Shown piece after piece: positions 12,245 through 26,972 of a DNA stretch of 64,000 bases. The notes under the pieces are model-generated. The model ran no database searches, was not told where the DNA came from, and saw nothing but the letters and a program-made list of their open reading frames with translations. Both the position numbers and the translations under genes were made by a program. The stretch covers positions 2,643,368 to 2,707,367 of the forward strand of contig NW_004624743.1 of assembly GCF_000247695.1 (NCBI RefSeq), given 5' to 3'. Within the stretch, counting starts at the first letter, position 1, and each line of letters begins with the position of its first letter. Source of the stretch: Heterocephalus glaber. Its lineage: Eukaryota > Chordata > Mammalia > Rodentia > Bathyergidae.

Positions 12245-12560
12245 TTTCTGTTTTCATTCGTCTGTGTTTGCAGCACATAATGATTGCATTCCTTGTGGGG
12301 AGTCAGTGCATGGACCCAGCACATCTTCATTCTTTTTAGCGCCCTGTTCTCCCCTCTCTCCCCCTTCCTCCATCTCCTGGTCTCCTTCCCATTTACAAAA
12401 GATCTATCTCCCTGACTCCTATTATCTACCTTTTATTTTGCTCTGTAATTTATTTATACTTTGGGTTTCTCATATAAGAGAAATCTCTGTATATGGCTTT
12501 ATACTCTTACATTTTTCAATTGAAATAATGTCTGCAACACTTCCCCACATTGTTTGAAAA
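12245..12560 (-). mobile_element. antisense L1 3'-end fragment
   Basis: The plus strand shares CTCATATAAGAGAAATCTCTG, CCCTTCC and TTTACAAAAGATCTATCTCC with the related block at about 51545-51965. Read on the minus strand it is the L1 tail CTCTTATATGAGAAAC. Confidence 0.6.
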
Positions 12561-12944
12561 TATAACTTAAAATGACTGATTTCTCTATCAAACTAGACCA
12601 AAGAGTTCTCCTGTCCTCTATTCCCAGCTCCTTGCTCTGCATTTAACAGACATTCCCAAACCCTGGCTGGCTTCGTTGCCCGGGGAGGCAGGGGTCAGTA
12701 GGGCCCATGAACCCTTCTGCCAAGAACCTGCAGGCTGCAGTGCACTGAGTGCTCATGCTACAGTGTACCAGGCACTCACCCTGTGTCTCTCTGGGTTCTC
12801 TGTCACTAAGGGAAGTGAGGATCAAACAGTTCCCAGCTACTGAGGCACATTGCTGACCTGTTCATCAGTGAAGCTGTACCAGTTACAAATGTACATTCCC
12901 AGCGGCAGTATGTGCCTTAACATTTCCTTAAATCTTTGAAAATA

Positions 12945-14202
12945 CAGTGGACCCTTGACTTAGGAACTCAATTTGTTTTCAAGGGCTGCTTGTAACTCAA
13001 GTTGGTTGTAAGTCAAGACTATTTTTCCCATAAGAAATGGAAATACCCACAAGGCATTCTGAACCTCCCAAAGCCCCCCTTAACTAACCTGTTCATAATA
13101 AAAAGGGTGTAATGTGCATAATTTACCAAAAACACCAATAATTTTCCCAGTGTATCCACTACAAAGTTATAAAATGTGCCTCATTTACCAGAAACAACAA
13201 TTTCATACCGCACTCACCACTCAAGTTGACATCTTTGGCTTGCAGGGAGGGAGGATGAATGGAAGGTGGTTATTGTTTGGAAGGAGAGACCCCTTCCAGA
13301 AGAACATCAGGAATCTGGCTCCCTGGTGTCCTTTCTCTCCTGGGGAGAGTCTGCAGCCCACTAGGACCTGCGTCTGGCTCACTAGGTCTCAACCTTTTCA
13401 GAACTGAAAACTGGTCTAAGGCTGTCTGTTTCTGTCTTTTCTTCAACACTGTTTCGTAGTACGTCATGGCATTGTCATTAAGCAAGTGAACACAACAATT
13501 GGCTTTTCCTCTCTCTGGGTGGGTCTTCTCTACAAATGTTTGTGGTTCTGTCCATTTTTCCAGGATTTCCTTTATTTCAGAAGAAGAACTTTGCTGCACT
13601 GATTGTTGATACTCCCCTCCTCTTGAGAAAGCTCCTCAGCTGCCATTCTCTGTTGCTCAGTCACTAGTTGCTGAAGCTCCTCTGTGGACAGTTCCTCTGC
13701 GTGTCCATCTAGCACTGTTGATCGTGACTTACTGATTTGAGTAACACCTTTGGCACCACTGGCTTCCGTATACAAACCTTTTCTCTGTAAGATTGTTGAG
13801 ATGGTGGATTCCGACGTGCTGTATGTATTAGTGAGATCGGTCACGTGAATGCCACTCTCATTTCTCTACAAGTTTCTTCTTCCTTTTTATTGTGACTGCT
13901 TTCTTTCCCTTCCCTTCCTTCCTTAGCTTCTTTTCTAGCTTTTTGGGGGCCATTTTGACAGCAGTAATCATAGGGATTATATAGGGCACTGACCTAAATC
14001 AGGTCCACAAATGTACATCTGGGCTCAGACGGACACGTATGCTTACCTATGCTTTTCTAGCATTGTGAGTCTTTGTTTGCAACTGCGCAAGCAGCCAGCA
14101 TTTGGGTCGTAACGTAAGACTTCGATCGTAAGTTAAAACTGAAGTTCCAGTCGTAACCCAAGTTGCTTGTATGTGAGGCCAGGGTAACTTGAGGGTCCAC
14201 TA
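12945..14202 (-). mobile_element. TcMar-Tigger DNA transposon, internally deleted
   Basis: The left end starts CAGTGGACCCTTGACTTAGG at 12945. The right end, GAGGGTCCACTA (14191-14202), is its inverted counterpart. TA flanks both ends (12943-12944, 14203-14204). On the minus strand, about 13572-13960 encodes the N-terminal DNA-binding part of a Tigger/CENP-B-type transposase (STSESTISTILQRKG, then AKGVTQISKSRS). 13270-13599 encodes the tail region (FVEKTHPERGKANCCVHLLN). The central DDE domain between them is gone and the remaining parts are in different frames, so it is inactive. Confidence 0.88.
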
Positions 14203-15430
14203 TAATTCTGTTTTACTTTGCTTTCGTTATAGAAATGAACATTTCCCCCTCTTGTCTTGCTAAACTTTGCAGGGATTCTCAGCTTTGTCACTTCCCCGAG
14301 TGTTAACAGGTTTGGTTTTCTCTTGGTTGTCACGTGATTGCTCCCAGGCCTTCCCTTGGCTCCTGTCACAGCCTGTGGCCCCTCTACTGGTTTGGGAACA
14401 ACTGCACAGGTGTGCCAGTTAACCAGTAGGGAATGTCATTTTAGAGATATTATGGGAAATTTCAAACATTCACAAAAGTAGAGAAAATGGTACACTGAAC
14501 AACTGCATACCTGTAAGTCAGAATCAGCCACCACCAAGACTTCTCCTCTCTGTCTCTCTTAACCCTTCCTTGTTTTGTTTGCTCGAATACTGCAAGGCTA
14601 CGCATGGTACCTCACCTTTCCTTCCACAGGTGCAGACTGGACATCTGTACTGGATCTGTTGCCGCAAGCTCTACTCCATTCTTCGACATCAGCACTGTCT
14701 CTCTCTGCTCCGTTTGCTCTTTCTCAGTCCTCACTCTCCAGTGTCCTGGGGACCTTTCTCCTGCTAACCATAAGAAGGTCGGTGAGTGCAGTGGCTGCAG
14801 GACACAGCCATGCAGTCTGTTCCCAAAGGTCCCTGTGCTGGAGAGTTGGCTCCAGGGTGGCAGGATCGGGTGGGGAGCTTTAAGACGAAGCCAGGTGGGG
14901 CCTCATTAGGTCCTTGCGAGTGAACGAACATTCTGGGGCCTGGGTCAGAACTGGACAGGATGGGCTGATACAGGCCTGGCTTGCATCTCTCCCCCAGAGC
15001 CCTCTCTGCTCACACTCAGGGTCTTCAGCCCTGCACCCAGGCCTGGCCAGGCCCAAGCAGGTTCCCGCTCAGAACTGCGCGGAGTGTACCGGTCCTCTTC
15101 ATGAACTGAGCAGGCAAGAGACAGAACCTCACCCATCAGGCACACTCCGCAGACAGCTTCAAGTCCCAGGCAACTTCTCTCCCTAGTCGCAGCACGGATC
15201 AGCACCGCGAATAGCGTCATGTGTGCCTGACTCTGCTCAGGGCTGCACACGTTGGAACAGTGGCTGGTTTCAGGATCAGGATCGCCTCTGAAAAATGAAC
15301 AAAATGCATTTTCAGAAATTGTTATATGTGTGTTTTGTACACATACAAAGAAATAACCAGAAAATTCCACATGCAGTTTCAGGAGGTTTCTTAGAAATCC
15401 ATCTGTGGGACAAAACCTAGATCAAGAATC
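14203..15430. other. intergenic DNA, nothing recognised
   Basis: Several overlapping open frames of about 65-140 codons occur on both strands, but none has a recognisable domain or convincing splice context. I see no repeat boundary. Confidence 0.45.
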
Positions 15431-15435
15431 TGAGC

Positions 15436-15588
15436 CAGCTAAGTGCAGTGGTGCACATCTGTAATCCCAGGGCTCAGCAGGCTGAGGCAGGAGGATTGTA
15501 GATTCAAGGCCAGCCTGGGAAACTGTTAATAAAAAGGGCTTGAGGCTGGGGCTTAGTGGTAGAGTTTGTCCCTAGAATACATCAGGCC

Positions 15589-15590
<2 letters not shown>
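15436..15590 (+). repeat. B1-dID composite SINE
   Basis: A 7SL-like half (GTAATCCCAGGGCTCAGCAG, then GGCTGAGGCAGGAGGAT) is followed by a tRNA-like half (GGGGCTTAGTGGTAGAGTTT). This is the known composite arrangement of squirrel-related rodents. It runs into a GA repeat. Confidence 0.85.

Positions 15591-15626
<36 letters not shown>
15591..15626. repeat. (GA)n microsatellite
   Basis: About 18 uninterrupted GA units form the A-rich-tail derivative of the preceding SINE. Confidence 0.95.
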
Positions 15627-15632
<6 letters not shown>

Positions 15633-15639
15633 AAAAGAT

Positions 15640-17300
15640 ACATCTAGGCCAATAAATCCTAGTCACAGTGGCTTTCTTCCATCACACAGCACACACAGGT
15701 GAGAGGAAGCGAGGTCTAGTGAGGGAGGAAATGTGCCTAATTATAAACATAAGGCAATGTGTAAAATACATAAAGAATAAAGTCAACCATTACCTGCAAG
15801 ATGTAGATGCCAGAGGGAGACATCTGTGACCCGTTAGCACCGTTAGGCGAGGGGACGTGGTCATGGTCACCTGCACATGCCGGCTCACTCAGACGCGCAC
15901 ACAGAGAGCAGGGTGTGTGACGCTGCCAAACCACACAGGGGAAAAATCCTTATTACAGACAAATTCCCAAAGCTGTTGGAGAGGAGGATGTGACAGGGCA
16001 ATCTATTTCCATGTTAATGGGTGGAACATGTCTAACGTGGCCTCAGTGTACTTCGCAGTGACTGAAACAAAGCAGTGTTGCAGGTGTGCCTTTCTCAGTG
16101 CCCGATGTTCAGAGCTGAACATTAGCTGCTTGTGAAGGAGGCGAGGAAGCGCTGTAACATAGCACACGGATGCATCACATGCACCCAGAGGGCCGCCCCG
16201 CTCGGGGACAGTGGCTGTTCGGGCCCCTGGAGGGACAGGGTGCCGCTGGGCCCAGGGCTGGCACCGAACACCGAAATTGGAAGTGACCCTCTGGTGCGGT
16301 GGTGGCTGTCCCTCCGAGTCCCTCTCCAAGGTGCCACTCTAAAAGCTGACATTTTTTCCCTATGACACCATTAACTTACCACGAGAAAAATACTTAATTG
16401 TTATGTGTCCCTGTGTTTGGCTGTAGAACTCCTGCAGTGACATTACCATGGCAACTAAAGAGCTGTACAATCCTCTTGTTTTCCTCATAAGCTCACCAGA
16501 AACACACACAAATACCCTTCACCAAATAAGGACAGCAATTGTGCTGGAAACTAGAAATGGTCAGGGCAACCGGTGAAGGAGTCCCCAGCTAGAAGGGCAC
16601 AGAAGTACGGGCTGGTACTTGAGGGTGCATCTAAACGTATTCAGTAGTTAGGATGAGAATTACTAAGTAGCTGTTAGTGAGCTTTCTGTGAGACATCTTT
16701 GTCTCTTTTCTTGACTTTGTGTAAGACCAAGAAAGAAGCATGAGCTACCCTGACAAACAGTCTTCAAACACACTCCAGAAATACTTATGATACACACTAT
16801 GGCTCACACAGGCGAGGGACACAGGAATTTACCATGCACCAAGATACACACGCAAATCTGTGTGTACGTCAGATTAGAACTGTGTCTCTCAGCTCGATCA
16901 AAAAACAAGAGAAAAAGGCCACACCTATCTCAAACACTGTGATAATAGAAGTTTAACCCCCCAACATCATTATTTCTGTATTTTAGGGTTTCAGTATTTC
17001 CTTAAAAACACACATTTTACTAATTATGTTCCACCACCCCTCTTCTGTTCACAAGACACGAAACCGAATCTCTTGATAAATACTCAGCCTAAATGTATGG
17101 CTGGCAGTGTGTGCTGTCTTTCCCTCTCCTCCCTCCCTCTCGCTTCCTCCTTTCCTCCCTGATTCCCGCCCCCACCCCCTTCTGTTCTGGTGTGTAGTAC
17201 TGCGAAATTCCATCACAAGCACTGTGCAAACCCCGCCATGGTCAGGACAGAGCCATTCCACCCCCACAAGGGGACATCCTGTTGGGAAACTGGCCCCACT
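15640..17300. other. intergenic DNA, nothing recognised
   Basis: I see no gene or clear repeat. A pyrimidine-rich tract lies at about 17118-17185. Confidence 0.45.
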
Positions 17301-17306
17301 CCTGTT

Positions 17307-17400
17307 TTGAGACAGGTCTATGTAGCCCAGGATGGCCTCGGACTTGTGATCCTCCTGCTTGGGCCTTCTGGATGCTGGGGTCACATACATTGGCATCACA
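17307..17400 (-). repeat. B1-like SINE
   Basis: The plus strand TGAGACAGGTCTATGTAGCC and GTGATCCTCCTGC mark the reverse of a B1 body. Confidence 0.75.
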
Positions 17401-17404
17401 CCCC

Positions 17405-18320
17405 ATTTTTAATTCCTACTGACCACACATCTCTCCTCTGTTGCTATAATGTTGTCATTTCAAGAATGTTACACAAATGCAGTCACACAAGATGTCACCT
17501 TTTGAGATTGGCTTTTTGTTTTCAGCATACTGCTCTTGAGATTCAAAACAGTTGCTGCATAGAACATGGTTTGTTTCTTTTTATGTCCAGGTAGTATTTC
17601 ATTTATAGATGTGCTAGCTGCCCATTGAATAATGGGTTGTTTCCAGATCTTGGCTATTACAAATAAGCTGCTGTAAACATTTGTGTACAGGTTTTCGTGC
17701 GGACATATTTTCCTTTCTGCACGGTAACAACCCAGGAGTGCAACTGCTGGGTCATATTGTATATACCTGCTGAACTTCTGGAGAAACTGCCAAACTTTTC
17801 CAGGTGCCTGCAGCATTTTAAATTCTGCCCAACCATGTTCCAGGGAACCAGTTGCTTCACATTCTTGACAATGCTTGGTATCGTCGGTATTTTTAATTCA
17901 CTAGGGTCTGCATTTGCGTTTCCTGATGGTTAACTATGTTGATTTTTTTCATGTTTATTTGCCATCACTTTGGTATGAAGAGCTGTTTTTCTCATTTTGT
18001 AATAGTATTTTCTTACTTTTGAGTTAGTTCTTCATGTTTCAGACCAGTCTTTTACTGAGTATGTGATTAGAAAATATTTCCTGTTTGTGGTTTGTCTGAC
18101 AACAGGATCTTCAGAGCAAAAGGTTAAAATTTTGACCACGCCAGCAGATCCATTTTTTTCTACAATGTCTAAGAACACTACCTAGGCCTATCTTGTAATG
18201 ATAGGGGTTTTTTTCCAAGTTTTATAGCTTCATTTTACATGCAGATATATGATCAATTTTGAATTTATTATTCTGTGAGTTTAGGCGTTTCTTTCCTCCT
18301 TAAGTTTGTATCATGTATTA
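17405..18320 (-). mobile_element. antisense L1 3' half remnant
   Basis: Plus-strand blocks such as GAGAAACTGCCAAACTTTTCC and GACAATGCTTGGTATCG are the reverse of the ORF2-tail/3'UTR part of mammalian L1. Stops in all frames show decay. Confidence 0.7.
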
Positions 18321-18334
18321 AAAGATTATCTTTC

Positions 18335-18495
18335 CCCCACTGGTGCATGCCTGTCTCACCACTCTGGGAGACTGAGGCAGGAGGATCACAATTTCCAGCC
18401 CAGCCTGGGGAACTTGGTGTCTCAAAGTAAGAAGGGCTAAGTATGCAGCTCACTGCAAAGGCCCTGGGCTCAACGCCCAGCATGGGCCCCCACCC
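18335..18495 (+). repeat. B1-dID composite SINE
   Basis: GGGAGACTGAGGCAGGAGGA is followed by a tRNA-like half ending in CTGGGCTCAACGCCCAGC. Confidence 0.8.
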
Positions 18496-18499
18496 AATG

Positions 18500-20120
18500 T
18501 ATTGAGCATGCTTCTGGATTTTCTGTGCCCTTTCATTGAAGTGTTTCAGCCTGTCCTCCAACAGGTTTTGTGATTGCTCCATTGTTACTTTTTACTATCA
18601 TTTTAGACTTCAGTCCCTTTGCTTTTCCAGATAAAAGTTTAGATGCTGAGATTCTGCTCATCTTCACGAGGTGAGCGCCTCATTCCTCAGCCTAGTCAGC
18701 CTCAGTTGCCAGTTCGGTGCCAGGCCACACAGCTAGACACAAGGACCCGGTGGGAGGCGGTGGTGACGGACTTGGGAGGTAGATCTGTGGGTGAACCTGG
18801 CAGCCACTAAGCCAAACTGCTGAGTGTCAAAAGGGTGTCCCACGTACGTCATCCTGGGTGCCTCTGACTCCAAGATGTGTCAGCTGACATCTCAGGGGCA
18901 GCAGGGACACTGCTACCTGGGGCTGGACCCTCACACCTGGCCCAGTTCCCCTCTCCCTATGCCAGCTCAGTGGCTTCTATCGAGTGCTTGCTGAAGAGAG
19001 AAGGGTCAGAGACCCAGGAAGCTCTCATTTAGCAGAGTTGGGTCAGTTAAGGTCCAGGTAGAATGAGAGGCTCAGACAATTCTGCCTCTCCAGCTTCAGG
19101 GACAGGAAGTGCCTGGTAGAAAATCCACAAGTCAGACCCTTTCTGCCCTGTACAGCCATATAACCTGCTGCAGGAAGAAGCACCAGTGTGCTGAGGAAGA
19201 CGTAAGATGGGAGAGAGACAGGAAATAGTTGAGGAATGCAGGTTTGAGCAGAAAAGTCTGAATCAGGCTCGCACTGAGGAAGGAGGAAGCCAGGGACAAG
19301 GCTTGACAGAGGTCTCCCCGGGCCATGGTGAGGCTTCTGGTCTTTACCTTATAGGAAACAAAGTATCCTAAATACAACCTAACACTAAGCTTTGATCAGA
19401 GTGAATTAAACAATTTATTAATATAGCCAACAGTTTCCTGGATCACTAAAATTGGAAAGCTAATAGCCATGCTTTCTCTATGGAAAATCTGAAATATCTG
19501 TGGATAGCAAAAGGCTCAGAGCCACCTTTGACAATTATCAAAACTCACACCTCTAAAATCACCTTTTCAGCTTTTGACTAGGTGGCTTAAAAGCCTATTA
19601 GTTACTGACAGCTTCTAAGTCATGTCATATACAGTGCCTGTCTCCCTTGCTCTTAAATCTTTGCCTCTATGCCTCCATCTGCTGGGCATGTAGTTCCATT
19701 AACTAAATCATCCAAGGCCTAAATCCTATTTTAAGCAAGGCAGGTAACAGACAGCCTTAGATATTTGAAAACAACAGGGAACAATTTAAGCAAATTTCTT
19801 TTTGTTAACTTCAAGAAGATGGACTCAAGAATACGCATATGCAAGGATATCTATGCCTAAGGGTCCCTGCTCAATGTTAACTTGAAGAACAGCAGAAGCA
19901 CCTCATGACAAGTGATTTTTAAAAATACACTAGAATACTGTACATTTATTCCAGACTTGTAAATTTTAAGTGGAATGAAGGGACTTTCATTCAGTCGCCA
20001 ATCCTCATACTGAAATACCTATCCTTCACATCTAAACACAGTACTTGGCGAAGTACATAACCCTACCTATTTGGTGGTGGTGAGGGAGGAAATAAAATAC
20101 AAAACATTTTTGGAATATGA
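18500..20120. other. intergenic DNA between ATG10 and RPS23
   Basis: I see no recognised gene or repeat. The stretch ends at the RPS23 polyadenylation region. Confidence 0.5.
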
Positions 20121-20123
20121 AAA

Positions 20124-20129
20124 TTTATT
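20124..20129 (-). terminator. RPS23: RPS23 poly(A) signal
   Basis: AATAAA on the minus strand lies 26 bases after the RPS23 stop codon. This gives the very short 3'UTR typical of ribosomal protein genes. Confidence 0.9.
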
Positions 20130-20154
20130 ACTAATGTCTTTTCATCATCAAAAC

Positions 20155-22040
<1,886 letters not shown>

Positions 22041-22489
22041 CCTGCCGGCGTGCGGGTCCGAGCGAAAGAGCGAGGCGGCGCAGGAAGGACCCACAAGCCA
22101 CCTCGACAGGCCCCGCCCCGCCGCGAAGGACCCGGCGGAGCTGTCTTGCGGCGCCTGTCCCGAGGTCGGTGCCTCGTTGGAAAACGACGCGCTTGCGCCA
22201 CTTTCCTGAGCCAAAACCTGAGCCTCATTTCATTGTATGAAATTCAGAGATGTCTCGGTTGTATCTTTTTTTCCCCTCTTTCAGGTGCACGCCGGGGACA
22301 GGAGGAACATGAACTACCAGTCCCAGAAGTCTTTGCGCGGCATGCTCAAGACGCAGGCGCTTTGAGCGCGCCGGGGCCTTGGGGTGAGGTGGGGGCGGGG
22401 AGACGCAGGCGCGCGGAGAAAGCTGCGGCGTGCGCGTCATCCTCTGAGTACCGGTGGCCCGGGTCGGAGACTCGGAGCTGGGACTTCTG

Positions 22490-22685
22490 GGCTTTAAGTC
22501 ACACAGAGAGGCAGGGCAGCAAGTAAATGGTAGAGTTTAGGGAGTCAGCGTCGTGCGGTAATTACCTGTCCCGGGTTTGGGGCAGACTGGGCTTCAAAGC
22601 CAGGAAGCTGCTGTTTCCCGGTTGCGCGACCTTGGGCGACTCGTTTAATCAACTTGAATCCGCTTCTTCGTAAAGAGGAGTAAAC
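22490..22685 (+). repeat. MIR SINE
   Basis: CTTGGGCGACTCGTTTAATC, followed by the AACTTGAATCCGCTTCTTCG and GTAAAGAGGAGTAA segments, matches the 3' part of MIR, located just beyond the CpG island. Confidence 0.55.
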
Positions 22686-22689
22686 AGAG

Positions 22690-24620
22690 TTTTCTGGATG
22701 CTTATTGCACAGATACTTTTTTAAAGATACGGCAGTTAACGAGAGTGGAAGTTTCTGTGCGGTTTATCCTTATGTAGGTGTGGGAACAGACAGTATATAC
22801 GTGGACATTTAAAGACAATCAAAGATAATTTTGCACACATAAGTGCTTCAGAGATAATGGAGTTGAGTAGGTGATCTGACAGCTATTCTGGATGCAGTGG
22901 ATTAAGAAGATAGCTCTGGGGGACGGGGACAGAAAAAGAGACTTAAGCGATATGTACACGTACCAATTCCCAGGATGAATGTAATTATGCCCTGCAAACA
23001 TGTATAATATTTTTTTTTGACTTAAAAAGTTCTGTGAGGGCTGCATTTGAGCTGGGACCTAGACAAGCCAGTCTGATTACAGGACACAGCGCGGAAGCTC
23101 AGCAAGGAGCAATGGGGTCCTGCAGGGCCGAGAGTTACACAGAGGCCGGGGGAGCTGCTCTGGACTGAGGTGAAGCTCCCCCCCCGCTTTGATTTTGTAG
23201 TGTTGGTGTCCCGTGACCGAGTGCCTTGGTACAGGTGTGAGCAAAGGAGTTAACAAAACAGGATTGATGTTTCTATGGGGTTACTTTGGCCCCTCTGAGG
23301 AGAAAAACAGATGAATCGTGAGGCCTTTCGGGAAGTTATAATTGTAAAGCGGGAGATAATAATGACCTCGACCTTCAAAGGAAGTGTTAAAAAATGGTGA
23401 ATTCGTTAATAGTTAATTGTTTTGTGATGGAGCCAACAGGAGTTTCTGAGGACTATAATGGGAGTTAGTTACATCCCATGAAGTTTGATATGGGCACTTG
23501 GTTACTTGTGTTATTAACTGAGTAGGAAGTATTGGAAGAACGGATTTTGAAGGGAAAGTGGAGAGTTCTGTTTTGGAGGCATTAAGTTTAAGATGCTTGT
23601 TAAACATCCAGGCATATGAAGGGGGTAGTTGGATATGCGACAGGAAGTTCAGCAAAGTCATCACTGCACAGGTAGTATTGGAAGTCAAGGCTCTGAGTGA
23701 GATCATGGAGAAAAATGCTTCATGATCCCACTTAGGTGTGGAGTCTAAAAAAATTGGTGTTCATAGAAGCAGAGAGTACATGGTGGTTTCCAGGAATTGA
23801 GGGGTATAGGGAATTCAAGATTTATTGGCTAAAAGCCACAAAATTTTAGAAAAAATAAATTCAAATGTTCTGTATAATATGGAAACTGTACTTAATAGTG
23901 TGTTCCATACATGAAAATTGTGTGGATTTTAAATATTCTTATCACAAGAAAGTATATGAGGTAAAGCATATGTTATTTAGCTTAATTTAGCCATACTATA
24001 CTGTATAGTTATTTGAGAACATCTTGTACACTAAGCATGCAGTTATAATTAAGTATTATTAAAAATAGTTTTTTTTTAAAGATGTGGCTGCACAAAAAAT
24101 TGTTTCAAATTAAATCAGATTACTATCTTACATTAAAGACTCCAGATAGAGTAAGGGCTGAAATGTCCAACCCAGAAACAGGTTTCAAGCTGTGGCTCCT
24201 TTCTGCTGAATAGAGAACACCACCTCCAGCCTCCCTTGGTGGCCTCCATAGAGACAGTGCCTGCTCCTGCACCCCCTGGTGAGGAAGTGAGAGCCCCAGC
24301 TGATCCTGCATGCCTGCATTCTGGTGGCAGCTTATCCCGCCTGAAAAAGAATGTTCAAGGCAGAATAATTAATACTGAGTTCACACCTGTATTTAAGAAT
24401 AGGCATCACACTCAAGATGTGACTGAGGATAGATCATCTTGTGACTGCAGGAGAAAAGCAAGTGACAAAAAACGCAAAGCGAGTATCTTGCCCCTGAAAA
24501 GCAGTAGGCTGTCACCCATAGCATTGCAGCTGCCTGCTCAGATTACCAAGGAGTCTGTCAAGAACTGTGAAGAGTGTAAGATTTTCCCCTCTTGTAAACT
24601 AATGAATTTGCCTGCCATTT
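22690..24620. other. RPS23-ATP6AP1L intergenic DNA with L1 and L2 relics
   Basis: An antisense L1 3'UTR fragment lies at about 22905-23010. A putative L2/CR1 fragment lies at about 23480-23706 on the minus strand. A sense L1 tail lies at about 23700-23930. No gene is seen. Confidence 0.5.
23480..23706 (-). mobile_element. putative LINE-2/CR1 reverse-transcriptase fragment
   Basis: The minus-strand frame contains WMFNKHLKLNASKTEL, closely resembling the L2 reverse-transcriptase segment in which a thumb-adjacent KHLKLN-(x)-SKTEL motif recurs in mammalian genomes. It is short and flanked by other repeats. Confidence 0.5.
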
Positions 24621-24621
24621 T

Positions 24622-24770
24622 TTGTTTTTTCCAGTACTGGGGATTGAGCCCAGGGCCTTCACACAGAGCTATATTTCCTGCCCCCTTTCTTGAGACAGGG
24701 TCCTAGGCACTAAGTTCCCCAGGCAAGGCTTGATGATCCTCCTGCCTCAGCCTCTCAAAAGGTCTGCCAA
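24622..24770 (-). repeat. dID-B1 composite SINE
   Basis: The plus strand reads CAGTACTGGGGATTGAGCCC, then GATGATCCTCCTGCCTCAGC, the reverse of the composite element. Confidence 0.8.
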
Positions 24771-24774
24771 TTTT

Positions 24775-25690
24775 ACAATGCAGGCAGAGGACATAAGACT
24801 CCTGGATCAGAGACAAAAGACTATTGCTCACCATGCAGGAAGCTTCATGAGCCTCCGTATACCTGGGTCTGTCCTCCCTCGCCAGGAAGCAGTGCAGGCG
24901 GGTACTGATGTATGCTGTGTGCACAGTGAGTTTCATTCTGGGGGAGAAGCCCTGTGCTACTTCTGCTCTGGAGGGAAACACTTATTTTCCAGGATGATGA
25001 ACAGAGCTGTCATTTCCATATAAGATGGCTCTGTTGTAACCTTCAGGGCTTTTAGATGTGCAGACAGAAAGGATATTTATTCCAGAGCAAAGAACAGGGA
25101 GGGACTCACAACATGGGCAGGAGAAGGAGCGGCACATGAAAAATGTCCCCACACAGTCTCCACCAGAAAACAGGTTACGTATCCGCCTTCTTTTCGACTA
25201 GAACGCAGGTTCGCTCCATTATTACTAAATGAACGTCAGCTGGAAATATGAATCTAAAATACCTGTTCTTCATAATCTTATAGGACCATATAGAACGGTG
25301 TTCCCATAGAGATCAATTTAGCTTCAGAATCTTAATGTTTTCTTCAGAACCATCTAGCAGGAGCACAGTCTGTCCAAGGCTCTCAGACCGCAAGTCCATT
25401 AGCCAGATGTTTACATCCGTGATAGTGGGCCTGGTGCAGTGACTCAGAATAAGGCCGTCTGTCCTTCCGTGGGCCTGCATGACATGGCCTTGCCGGCCTC
25501 TCTCCTGTGTGCCACTGTCCCTCCTCACCGCGGTCCATGCATCGTGACGTTGCCCGGCTTCTCTGGACCTCAGTGACTGACTGCTCTGTGGGGTCCCCTC
25601 ACACCTCTCCACCTCTCCCAGCATTCTCTTCACTGTCATAATTTTTGTCATAATCCTATGTCACAACTTGGACTTGGATATTTAGTTTCT
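24775..25690. other. intergenic DNA, nothing recognised
   Basis: An open frame of about 112 codons on the minus strand (25313-25651) has no recognisable domain. No gene structure is seen. Confidence 0.4.
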
Positions 25691-25699
25691 TGTTTATGC

Positions 25700-25800
25700 T
25701 GTGTGTCCGCATCAGAAATGTCACCCTGTGAGGGCAGAACTGTGTCTAACTGGCCCCAGTTGGTGATCAATAAAATGTACACAGTGAATGAATGAAAGTA
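25700..25800 (+). repeat. L2/MIR-type 3' end
   Basis: GTGAGGGCAGAACTGTGTCT followed by TCAATAAAATGTAC and GAATGAATGAAA is the typical 3' end of LINE-2. Confidence 0.65.
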
Positions 25801-26544
25801 TCCAGGAATGCCACATACTTAATCCCCACTTCAAGCCATATGGCTGTGGTACCCAGGGCCCAAATTTTTGGGTAACCATAATTGGAAAGTCAATTGCTTC
25901 CAGCATTCCATAGATCTCAGTTGCTTGAAAACAAAAACTGACAAAACACAGCTTATACCTGTTCATGGCTAATAATCATAGTGTGTGCTCTTTGCTCCCT
26001 GAGGGTTGTGGGGAGGCATACAGCTCTAATCACGTTCAGAATCTAATTGCGCCATGGTACCTACCAATTTCCATTAAATCAACTCATGAGTTGAATCAAA
26101 TAGTTGTAAGTGCTTTTAATTTAAATGTTAATGTTTCTCACTTGAGGTTTTCCTTTGACTTCATGAAACATAGGTAATGTGCCAGATTAGTGACACATAT
26201 TTATGTCCTGCATTGCTCAAGCTAAAACTGAGACAGGAAGTCTAGTTTTGATAAATTTGTCTGTTCAGTCAACACTGGCACTGTGCTACGTTCTTTACCG
26301 GAACACAAGTTTAAAAAAATTCTTTGCCCCCCCCCCCGCCCCCCAATCTCACAGCCCAGTAATGTGCAGAAATGTAAACCCGTCGCTGCTGTGGGGAAAC
26401 CTTTGGGATGTGTGCACCCAGCACGCCAGCGACCTCCCTTGAAGTCAGTCCTACCTGCCCTCCAGGCAATGGCGGATGAAACAGAAGGGAAGCAGAGGCA
26501 GCTATAACTAGACACAAGAGACGCTGAGAATTTGTGTTCTAGTC

Positions 26545-26880
26545 ATTTTCTTCCTCGCTGGGACACAGTACCAGATACTAACAAATTAGGTCAAGTTTAT
26601 TATTTGGCCCACAGTTTGTGAGGTGCCAGTCCATAGTTGGCCGGATCCAAGGAAGGGCGGCATGGCAACCAGGCTTGCTGGAGGAGGCTGCCGACAGCCT
26701 GGAGGACGGGAAGCGGAGAGAGTGCGGTGAGGCGCTGAGGACGGGCTTAAACCCTCCAGGCCACGCCCCAGTGACCTGCCTCTTCCAACCACGCCCCACC
26801 TAACACGAGTAAACCCTAAGCCCTGATGATCAGGCAACTTCCGAAAGCCCTTCCTTTGAGCGCGTGAGGCTTGGGGGACT
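26545..26880 (-). mobile_element. MaLR-like LTR, copy 2
   Basis: It shares TCCATAGTTGGCCGGATCC, CCAAGG and the GTGACCTGCCTCTTCCAACC block with the copies at about 40305 and 40695. Confidence 0.55.
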
Positions 26881-26972
26881 TCTAGCTAGAGAGCGTAGCC
26901 CTTTGATTGGAGCTTTTGGTACTTGCAGTGTAAAGAGCCTTTATTGGAAGGATTTGCCAAGTGATACTTTTA

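Noticed and set aside
24236..24706. 156-codon plus-strand frame
   Set aside because: Its end runs into an antisense composite SINE and the rest has no recognised domain or splice support.
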